From NCBI GenBank assembly GCA_035511515.1, contig DATKFG010000035.1, positions 1 to 16,271 of the forward strand: a DNA stretch of 16,271 nt, read 5' to 3'. Source of the stretch: VBCK01 sp035511515 (GTDB lineage Bacteria > Pseudomonadota > Gammaproteobacteria > Burkholderiales > Burkholderiaceae_F). Position 1 is the first letter of the stretch, and each line of letters starts with the position of its first letter. A program made the position numbers and the translations under genes. Below, one piece after another: positions 1 to 6,858 of the stretch. Below the pieces are notes generated by a model. The model searched no databases and was not told the DNA's origin. It saw only the letters and a program-made list of their open reading frames with translations.

Positions 1-56
1 AGGTCCGACACGAAATGCATCCGTTCGGTCATGGGACAGGTCTCCTTCCAGCTCAT
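1..56 (-). CDS. IS481-like transposase, N-terminal 18 residues (partial)
   Basis: Minus-strand reading from the ATG at 56-54 gives MSWKETCPMTERMHFVSD before the window edge. The pattern M-x-W-K-E followed by M-x-E-R-M-x-F-V is the usual beginning of IS481/IS3-type integrase-core transposases, just before their helix-turn-helix. A strong ribosome site, AAGGAGGG on the minus strand, lies seven bases before the ATG. It sits in the loop of a perfect 7-bp inverted repeat (GGGCAAG at 57-63, CTTGCCC at 69-75), an arrangement that in other insertion sequences limits translation from read-through transcripts. The catalytic domain is not visible, so the family call rests on the N-terminal motif and the element ends only. 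Confidence 0.6.
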   Translation of the reverse strand, partial: MSWKETCPMTERMHFVSD

Positions 57-82
57 GGGCAAGCCCTCCTTGCCCACGCATC

Positions 83-112
83 TTCACCTGTCAACCATCA
101 GCCCGGTCTAAT
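83..112 (+). promoter_or_regulatory. Possible outward promoter in the IS end, reading toward pccA
   Basis: TTCACC (83-88) and TCTAAT (107-112) are separated by 18 bp and match the sigma-70 hexamers at 4/6 and 5/6 positions. The pair reads rightward toward pccA and uses the junction between the two 22-bp repeats as its -10 box. It is a weak candidate, offered because the insertion sequence probably separated pccA from its original upstream region. Confidence 0.25.
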
Positions 113-134
113 CTGTCAACCATCAGCCCGGTCT
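88..134. repeat. Tandem 22-bp repeat at the IS end
   Basis: Bases 88-109 and 113-134 are identical, beginning CTGTCAACCATC and ending GCCCGGTCT, with a 25-bp period and a 3-bp AAT spacer. The outer copy probably marks the end of the insertion sequence. The inner copy could be a duplicated transposase-binding site or the trace of a second insertion into the same end. Confidence 0.8.
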
Positions 135-139
135 GTACC

Positions 140-185
140 CCGATCGCCCCTCGCCCGCGCAGCGGGAGAGGGGAGGGGGTGAGGG
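140..185. repeat. 46-bp dispersed repeat, copy 1 (inverted relative to copy 2)
   Basis: This block is the exact reverse complement of 6025-6070 over all 46 bases; identity stops on both sides. It contains a strong imperfect hairpin with GC-rich arms (CCCCTC and CCCGC pairing with GCGGG and GAGGGG around a 3-base loop). Very similar GC-rich repeats are common between genes in beta- and gammaproteobacteria. This copy occupies most of the gap between the insertion sequence and pccA and ends 31 bases before the start codon, so in a transcript it would be part of the pccA leader. Confidence 0.85.
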
Positions 186-216
186 TCACGGCAGAGGCGC
201 AAAGGGTGACGGCCAA

Positions 217-2205
<1,989 letters not shown>

Positions 2206-2232
2206 AAACCGGCCACCCGCCGAAATCGTACT

Positions 2233-2259
2233 TAAGGACTCGCGGGTGCGTGCCGATAA
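2233..2259 (+). promoter_or_regulatory. Sigma-28 (FliA) flagellar-class promoter
   Basis: GCCGATAA at 2252-2259 is a perfect match to the FliA -10 element. Exactly 11 bases upstream, TAAGGACT (2233-2240) matches the TAAAGTTT -35 element at 5 of 8 positions. The 11-bp spacing is the canonical one. Transcription would start near 2266 and give a leader of about 48 bases before the ATG at 2314. That leader holds a 6-bp inverted repeat (GGTGCA 2270-2275, TGCACC 2289-2294) around the palindrome ATTCGAAT. Confidence 0.6.
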
Positions 2260-2313
2260 CCGTAGAGGTGGTGCACGCCCATTCGAATTGCACCCTGACA
2301 ACCGAAAGCCCCC

Positions 2314-2556
2314 ATGTCCACCCACGCTGTTTCAGGCTTAAGTTCGACCAGGCCGTCCCCGGCCGCCTCAGCAAGGCAAGAGGCCACCGAGACACCCGCT
2401 CAAACGGCCAAAGAGGCCAGGCAAGGCGATCGTCAGGCCCAGCGAGTGGAAGCGAAGACGGCGGCCGCCGCGAGCCACCCCGCCGCACGATCCGCGGCCC
2501 CCGTGGTCAATACGAGCGGACAGACAACCGGAACAAAGATCAACACGAAGGCATAG
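2314..2556 (+). CDS. Small Ala/Thr-rich hypothetical protein behind a flagellar-type promoter
   Basis: An 80-residue soluble protein with no signal peptide, membrane segment or cysteine. It is rich in Ala, Ser, Thr and Gln, looks disordered, has a charged middle (KEARQGDRQAQRVEAK) and ends in PVVNTSGQTTGTKINTKA. I do not recognise the family with certainty. Its reality is supported by the sigma-28-type promoter correctly placed upstream and by a possible ribosome site GAAAG five bases before the ATG. Against it, codon use is less GC-biased than in the neighbours (TTA and several AGG codons) and overlapping open frames run through the same DNA. If real, it would be expressed with late flagellar genes. 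It sits alone between pccA and the T6SS-control genes and does not look like FlgM. Confidence 0.5.
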   Translation: MSTHAVSGLSSTRPSPAASARQEATETPAQTAKEARQGDRQAQRVEAKTAAAASHPAARSAAPVVNTSGQTTGTKINTKA

Positions 2557-2587
2557 TCTCGTCCGAGCTGGGCGTCGCGGCGCTTCG

Positions 2588-2616
2588 TTGACGCGCGTCA
2601 CGGCGGACCTTATCGT
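2588..2616 (+). promoter_or_regulatory. Sigma-70-type promoter for the fecR-like/sensor/kinase operon
   Basis: TTGACG (2588-2593, 5/6) and TATCGT (2611-2616, 4/6) are separated by the ideal 17 bp. Transcription would start near 2623 and produce a leader of about 80 bases before the GTG at 2702. It is the best sigma-70 candidate found in a non-coding gap and lies directly in front of the three-gene sensor-kinase group. Confidence 0.45.
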
Positions 2617-2671
2617 TGTTGCTCTATATAGCGGGCGGCCGCAATTGGGCCGTGCCGGCACATAATTGCGT

Positions 2672-2687
2672 CCACCCTTGAGGGTGG
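2672..2687. promoter_or_regulatory. Palindrome/hairpin just before the fecR-like ribosome site
   Basis: CCACCCTTGAGGGTGG is a perfect inverted repeat: 6-bp arms with a TTGA tetraloop as RNA, or 7-bp arms as DNA. It ends three bases before the Shine-Dalgarno sequence GGGGAGA (2691-2697). It could be an operator or a leader hairpin affecting translation. A second short stem lies at 2636-2652 (CGGCC and GGCCG). Confidence 0.35.
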
Positions 2688-2701
2688 GTTGGGGAGAACG
2701 G

Positions 2702-3607
2702 GTGGTTCGGTCGGCGACGGTCACCGTGCTGATCGCGGTCCTGATCGGCTGCGGGGCGGCGATCGCGGCCGAACCGGTCGGCGTCGTCACGATCCTGGAC
2801 GGCGACGCGATCCTGATTCGTGGGCTGTCCAAGTTCGCGCTGGCCGAAGGTGTCCGCGTTGCAGCAAATGACCTGGCTGAAACCGGCAAGAACACGTTCT
2901 TGCGCGTCGAATTCGCCGACGGCGCGATCGTCGATCTCGGGCCGGCCACGCGTGTCCAGCTGAACCGCCCGTCGGTACAACAAGGCGGTCGGGCAGGCCT
3001 TTATCTGCTCGTGGGCTGGCTTAAGCTCAGCGTGGACAAGCTCCCCTCGGGTTCCAAAGCATCGGTCGCCTCGCGCGAGTTCGACGCGCTCGGGGTCGTG
3101 GGGGAAACGGTCGAGCGGGTCGAACGCGGCACCGGCGCCGTCTTTGCCGAGAGCGGCCCGGTTCGCGTGATCGATCGTCGCCACGGAGCGTCCATGCCGG
3201 TTGCGCTGGAATCAGGGGATTACCTGGCGCTGCGCGGGCGCGAGGCAAGCCGGATAGAACGCCAGCCGCCGCGCGAGTTCGTCGCCGCGCTGCCTCGTCA
3301 GTTCCGGGATCGCCTGCCCTCCCGCATCGCGCTTTTCCGGGATCGCGAGGTGATGCCCAAGCCCACCGGCACATTCACCTACGCCGAGGTCGAACCATGG
3401 ATCGACGCCGAGCTGTTGGTGCGGCGCCGCTTCGTTCGCGACTGGTTCGCGAAAGCCGACGAGACCGAATTCCGGGAACGCCTCGACGCCGATCTTGCCC
3501 GGCATCCCGAATGGGAGCGCATCCTGCATCCGGAGCGGTTCGAACCCAAGCTGGCTCCACCGGTCGCGTCGGTGCCGCCCGCTCCGAACGGCACGCCTCC
3601 ACACTGA
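2702..3607 (+). CDS. Exported FecR-domain protein
   Basis: The product (301 residues from GTG 2702) begins with a short basic end and a hydrophobic run, VTVLIAVLIGCGAAIAA, ending in a plausible signal-peptidase site, so it should be periplasmic. A FecR-type beta domain follows (roughly 25-115: GDAILIRG, VRVAANDLAETGKNTFLRVE, FADGAIVDLGPATRVQL). A helical C-terminal region contains YAEVEPWIDAELLVRRRFVRDW and ends in a Pro-rich tail. FecR domains receive periplasmic signals in iron-uptake regulators, but no sigma factor or TonB receptor is nearby, so its role is unknown. I chose GTG 2702 over the in-frame TTG at 2666 because GGGGAGA lies four bases upstream and the signal peptide then starts properly. 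It is followed after 12 bases by the heme-sensor gene and is probably in one operon with it and the kinase. Confidence 0.82.
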   Translation: MVRSATVTVLIAVLIGCGAAIAAEPVGVVTILDGDAILIRGLSKFALAEGVRVAANDLAETGKNTFLRVEFADGAIVDLGPATRVQLNRPSVQQGGRAGLYLLVGWLKLSVDKLPSGSKASVASREFDALGVVGETVERVERGTGAVFAESGPVRVIDRRHGASMPVALESGDYLALRGREASRIERQPPREFVAALPRQFRDRLPSRIALFRDREVMPKPTGTFTYAEVEPWIDAELLVRRRFVRDWFAKADETEFRERLDADLARHPEWERILHPERFEPKLAPPVASVPPAPNGTPPH

Positions 3608-3619
3608 ACCGGCCGCCCC

Positions 3620-4492
3620 ATGAAACTGCTGTTCAAGTTCAACCTGGTGTTCCTGCTGCTGTTCCTGCTGGCCATCGGCGCGTGCGGCTACATATCGCGC
3701 GATCTGCTGCAGCGAAACGCCCGCGAGGAGATCGCCGAGACCGCCCGGCTGCTGATGGCCAACGCGCTCGCTGTTCGCGCCTACACCCAGAACCAGATCA
3801 AGCCGCTGCTGGAAACGCAGATGAAGTACACGTTCCTGCCGCAGTCGGTGCCCGCGTTCTCGGCGGCCGAAGTGCTCAGCGATCTGCGCAAGAAGTACCC
3901 GGACTACACCTACAAGGAGGCGATGCTGAATCCGACCAACCTGCGCGACCGGGCGGTCGACTGGGAGGCCGACCTGATCAGCCAGTTCCGCGGCGGAGCC
4001 GGGTCCGGCGAGATCTTCGGCGAACGCGATACGCCAACCGGCAAGTCCATGTATTTCGCACGGCCCATGAAGATCGTCGACCCGGCCTGTCTGCTGTGCC
4101 ACAGCACCGTGGAGATCGCCCCGCGCACGCTGGTCGAAAAATACGGGCCCGCCAACGGCTTCGGATGGAACCTGAACGACATCGTCGGCGTGCAGCTGGT
4201 GTCGGTGCCCACCACGGTGGCGCAGGCGCGTGCGCAGCGCGCCTTCGACACGTTCATGCTCTCGCTGGCCGGCGTGCTGATCACGATCGCCGTCGTCCTG
4301 AACCTGCTGCTGTGGTGGATGTTCATTCGCCCGGTGACCAGGATCTCCGCGCTGGCCGACCGCGTCAGCCTGGGCGACCTTGAGGCCACCGATCTGAACG
4401 TGCGCAGCGGAGACGAGATTCAGACGCTGGCCGAGTCGCTGGCGCGAATGCGCAAGAGCATGGTTCAGGCGCTGCAGCTGCTCGGGGGCTGA
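3620..4492 (+). CDS. Membrane c-heme/redox sensor: DUF3365 (Tll0287-like) plus HAMP
   Basis: A 290-residue two-pass membrane protein: anchor helix (about 4-24), periplasmic domain (25-208), second helix (about 211-235), then a cytoplasmic HAMP domain (236-288) ending in LARMRKSMVQALQLLGG. The periplasmic part is DUF3365/Tll0287-like, with the FLPQSVPAF stretch and, near its end, CLLCH (157-161) followed by YGPANGFGW, the family pattern. CXXCH is a covalent c-type heme site, so a heme-based redox or ligand sensor is likely; family members are known to bind heme this way. There is no kinase, cyclase or chemoreceptor output domain after HAMP. The next gene, a soluble Ser/Thr kinase, lies in the same reading frame just past this TGA, so the sensor probably acts on it. 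No clear ribosome site precedes the ATG, which suggests coupling to the gene before. Confidence 0.85.
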   Translation: MKLLFKFNLVFLLLFLLAIGACGYISRDLLQRNAREEIAETARLLMANALAVRAYTQNQIKPLLETQMKYTFLPQSVPAFSAAEVLSDLRKKYPDYTYKEAMLNPTNLRDRAVDWEADLISQFRGGAGSGEIFGERDTPTGKSMYFARPMKIVDPACLLCHSTVEIAPRTLVEKYGPANGFGWNLNDIVGVQLVSVPTTVAQARAQRAFDTFMLSLAGVLITIAVVLNLLLWWMFIRPVTRISALADRVSLGDLEATDLNVRSGDEIQTLAESLARMRKSMVQALQLLGG

Positions 4493-4510
4493 GCCCGCGG
4501 GAGACCGGCC

Positions 4511-6016
4511 ATCACCTACCCTGCCGCCGGCCCCAGCGGGCACCAACCCCCGCGCAACCTCGGGAAGTATCCGATCCTGGGTCAGCTCGGCAAAGGGGCG
4601 ATGGGGGTCGTGTACAAATCCTTCGACCCCGTGATACGGCGTCCGGTCGCGCTGAAAACCATTCGCAAGGAGCTGCTGGACGATGTCGAGGATGCCGCAA
4701 CCTTCGGCAGGCGCTTCCGCAACGAAGCACAGGCCGCCGGCCGCCTGCAGCACCCGGGCATCGTGGCCGTGTACGAGTACGGCGAAGATCCGCAATTCGC
4801 GTTCATCGCGATGGAATACGTCGAAGGCAGCAGCCTGCGCCAGTACTTCGAGCGCAAGGTCCGCTTCGAGGAACACGACCTGATCAGCATCATGGCGCAG
4901 TTGCTCGACGCCCTGCACTACGCGCACGAACAGGGTGTCTGGCACCGCGACATCAAGCCCGCCAACATCATCATCATGAGCAACGGCCGCATCAAAGTGG
5001 CCGATTTCGGCATCGCGCACGTGGGCAGCTCCACGCTGACGCAGGTCGGCGTCGTGATGGGCACGCCCGGTTTCATCGCGCCCGAACAGTACCTGGGGCG
5101 GGACATCGACCACCGCGTCGACCTGTTCGCGGCCGGAGTGGTGCTGTACGAGCTGCTCACCGGCCAGCCGCCGTTTTCCGGCACGAAGGAAAACGTGATG
5201 TACAAGGTCTGCCATGAGGCCGCCCCGCCGGCCTCGGTGGCGGCGGGCAATTCGTCGCTGGCCCGCTTCGATTCGGTGGTGGAGCGGGCCCTGGCCAAGC
5301 GCGCGGAGGACCGCTACGCGTCGGCCGCCGATTTCCGCGCCGAGCTGCTGGCCGCCCACGATCGGCCCGTCAGCGCAACCGTATCGGAGCAGACGCTGAT
5401 ACGCGCGATCGCAACCCCGGGCGAGCCGCGCCAACCCACGCCGCCCCATGCCGGCGAGCGAAGGGCGTCCCACCCCGGCGGCGCCCCCGGCCCGCCGCAC
5501 GTTTCGACGATGCCGACCGAGATGCTGGTCGCAGCCGGCTGGAACGTCGACGAGCTTGCCACCGTGGAGCGCAGCCTGGCCCACTTCGTGGGGCCGATCG
5601 CCCGGATCATGGTTCGGCGCGCGGCCCGTGACGCCAGAGACCTCGCCGCGCTGGTGCAGAAACTGGCCGATCAGCTGGCCTCGAGCTCCGACCGCACCCG
5701 GTTCCTGCAGCAAAACATCCATTTTGCGAACACCCACCCTGGAAAGTCCCAGGCCCGCGCGCCTGCCGAGGACGACGATGCCACCGTGATCCCGGGGGCG
5801 GCCAGCGATCCGACGGTCCCGCGCGGGCCAAGCGCCGAGGAGATCGCGCGCGCCTCACGCCTGCTCGCGATCCACATGGGCCCGATCGCGCAGGTGCTCG
5901 TACGCCAGGCGGCGCAGGCCGGCGTCGGCCGCGCCGCGTTTCTGGAACGCGTGACGCAGCGCCTGACCGATGCCGAGCGCGACCGGTTCCTGGCCGACTT
6001 CGAGCGGTCTCACTAG
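4511..6016 (+). CDS. Soluble Ser/Thr protein kinase, probable T6SS PpkA-type, with duplicated C-terminal module
   Basis: A eukaryotic-like kinase: glycine loop GQLGKGAMGVVY, VALK lysine (K49), HRDIKPAN (D147), DFG (D165) and APEQ in the activation segment, counting from 4511. The kinase domain spans about 20-285, then a Pro-rich linker. Two related segments of about 55 residues follow (348-401 and 443-497), sharing GPIA-x-x-(M/L)VR and an ending RFL. No membrane helix is visible, unlike PpkA of Pseudomonas aeruginosa. The start is uncertain. The ATG at 4601 would cut through the glycine loop, and no ATG, GTG or TTG lies between it and the TGA at 4490-4492. I chose ATC at 4511 because GGGAGA (4499-4504) is ideally spaced before it; a CTG at 4577, read-through of the TGA, or a base error are alternatives. 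Context suggests it phosphorylates T6SS components recognised by TagH. Confidence 0.85.
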   Translation: MTYPAAGPSGHQPPRNLGKYPILGQLGKGAMGVVYKSFDPVIRRPVALKTIRKELLDDVEDAATFGRRFRNEAQAAGRLQHPGIVAVYEYGEDPQFAFIAMEYVEGSSLRQYFERKVRFEEHDLISIMAQLLDALHYAHEQGVWHRDIKPANIIIMSNGRIKVADFGIAHVGSSTLTQVGVVMGTPGFIAPEQYLGRDIDHRVDLFAAGVVLYELLTGQPPFSGTKENVMYKVCHEAAPPASVAAGNSSLARFDSVVERALAKRAEDRYASAADFRAELLAAHDRPVSATVSEQTLIRAIATPGEPRQPTPPHAGERRASHPGGAPGPPHVSTMPTEMLVAAGWNVDELATVERSLAHFVGPIARIMVRRAARDARDLAALVQKLADQLASSSDRTRFLQQNIHFANTHPGKSQARAPAEDDDATVIPGAASDPTVPRGPSAEEIARASRLLAIHMGPIAQVLVRQAAQAGVGRAAFLERVTQRLTDAERDRFLADFERSH

Positions 6017-6024
6017 AGCCGCAG

Positions 6025-6070
6025 CCCTCACCCCCTCCCCTCTCCCGCTGCGCGGGCGAGGGGCGATCGG
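6025..6070. repeat. 46-bp dispersed repeat, copy 2, with hairpin after the kinase gene
   Basis: An exact inverted copy of 140-185. It begins eight bases after the kinase stop codon. Its hairpin (6037-6063: CCCCTC and CCCGC pairing with GCGGG and GAGGGG, one T-C mismatch, 3-base loop) would be very stable in RNA. It has no T-tract, so it may protect or attenuate the upstream transcript rather than act as a classical terminator. Confidence 0.85.
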
Positions 6071-6122
6071 CCGCGGCAAGCCCTAAGGCGTTCGCAAAGG
6101 CACGCGGGGCTGAGGGCGTTGA

Positions 6123-6221
6123 TGCATCCACACTTTCGGAATGGGCTACCCGATCGACGTGATCTTTCTGGACCGCCGCGCACGTATCGTGGGCGTGTGC
6201 GCCCTCGCGGGATGGAGACTC
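6123..6221 (+). pseudogene. Decayed fragment of a DUF192-family gene
   Basis: Directly after a TGA (6120-6122), this frame reads C-IHTFGMGYPIDVIFLDRR, then ARIVGVCALAGWRLS. It matches the central DUF192 signature (IHTFGM-x-x-PIDV-x-FLD, a valine-rich strand, then PWR-like). The N-terminal third of a normal DUF192 protein is missing, two in-frame stops interrupt the preceding bases, and the end runs out of family similarity where the response-regulator gene begins. It has no credible ribosome site. I read it as a remnant left when neighbouring DNA was inserted or deleted. Confidence 0.6.
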
Positions 6222-6225
6222 AGCG

Positions 6226-6858
6226 ATGGAGATTCAGCAGAAAAGAGTCCTTCTGGTCGAGGATCACGAGCTGATCCGGCTGGGTACCGGACTTCTGCTG
6301 GAGTCGCTGGGCGCGGTGCGCTGTGATATCACGCCGTGTCGCTCGCTGGACGAAGCGCGGGCAGCCTGCCGCGACGACGGACCGTTCGACCTGGTCCTTC
6401 TGGACCTGAACCTGGTCGACTCGAAAGGTCTTCAAGGGCTGCGCACGCTGCGCGACGAATTTCCGGAACAATCGATCGCGATCCTGACCGGCACGCAAGA
6501 CGAGTTCGTGGTGCGTCAGGCGCAGGCGATGGGCGCAATCGGATATCTGTTGAAGTCCTGGACGCCGGAGCAGGTAAAGGCAGCGCTGCTCTCGCTGCTC
6601 GGGCCCACCAACGGTGCCGAGCGCGCCACCATCTCGGAGCGCTTTCCCAAACTGGCCGGCACCTCGCACTACGACCGCGTCGCCGAGCTGGGACCCCGCC
6701 ACCTGCAGATCCTCGAATTGATCCTGGAAGGTTGCAATAACCAGGAAATCAGCACCACCACAGGACTGTCGCTGGGCACGGTGAAGAACTACGTGTCGGC
6801 GATTTTGCTGGCACTCGACGTCCAGAGCCGCGCCCACCTGATCAGCCTGTTCCATTGA
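6226..6858 (+). CDS. NarL/LuxR-family response regulator
   Basis: A 210-residue DNA-binding regulator. The receiver domain (about 5-125) has acidic residues E12/D13, phospho-acceptor D60 in VLLDLNL, switch T88 and conserved K110 in GYLLKS. A short linker leads to a LuxR-type helix-turn-helix (about 153-207), with GPRHLQILELILEGCNNQEI followed by TGLSLGTVKNYVSAI. The ATG at 6226 follows GGAG with suitable spacing. Its stop overlaps the next gene's start (TTGA at 6855-6858), so it is co-translated with the hybrid kinase, its likely partner. The pair sits between the Ser/Thr kinase and tagH, so it may regulate T6SS genes or be a passenger; the sequence alone does not decide. Confidence 0.9.
   Translation: MEIQQKRVLLVEDHELIRLGTGLLLESLGAVRCDITPCRSLDEARAACRDDGPFDLVLLDLNLVDSKGLQGLRTLRDEFPEQSIAILTGTQDEFVVRQAQAMGAIGYLLKSWTPEQVKAALLSLLGPTNGAERATISERFPKLAGTSHYDRVAELGPRHLQILELILEGCNNQEISTTTGLSLGTVKNYVSAILLALDVQSRAHLISLFH

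Larger units (their letters stand above)
1..134 (-). mobile_element. End fragment of an IS481-like insertion sequence
   Basis: The window opens inside an insertion sequence whose transposase reads leftward off the edge. Between the transposase start (base 56) and the flanking chromosome lie two copies of a 22-bp end-like sequence (88-109 and 113-134) containing TGTCAACCATC, whose complement GATGGTTGACA resembles end sequences I recall from IS481-group elements. The boundary at 134 is inferred from the outer copy. The other end, the catalytic DDE region and any target duplication are outside the window, so completeness cannot be judged. Confidence 0.6.

Noticed and set aside
88..134. Tandem 22-bp repeat as a minimal CRISPR
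   Set aside because: The spacer is only 3 bp and the repeat fits an insertion-sequence end.
2666..2701. TTG at 2666 as start of the FecR-domain gene
   Set aside because: It would place a hairpin and the GGGGAGA ribosome site inside the coding region and add residues before the signal peptide; GTG 2702 fits better.
4490..4492. TGA as a selenocysteine codon joining sensor and kinase
   Set aside because: No SECIS-like hairpin was evident just downstream and no family reason for selenocysteine; an independent start at 4511 with a good ribosome site is simpler.
3212..5737. Minus-strand open frame of about 840 codons opposite the FecR, sensor and kinase genes
   Set aside because: Low-complexity antisense translation; the opposite strand holds CXXCH, HAMP and complete kinase motifs.
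6141..6326. 61-codon frame starting at ATG 6141 as an intact small gene
   Set aside because: Only its first part resembles a protein family (DUF192), it lacks a ribosome site, and its second half overlaps the response regulator out of frame; a relic is the better reading.
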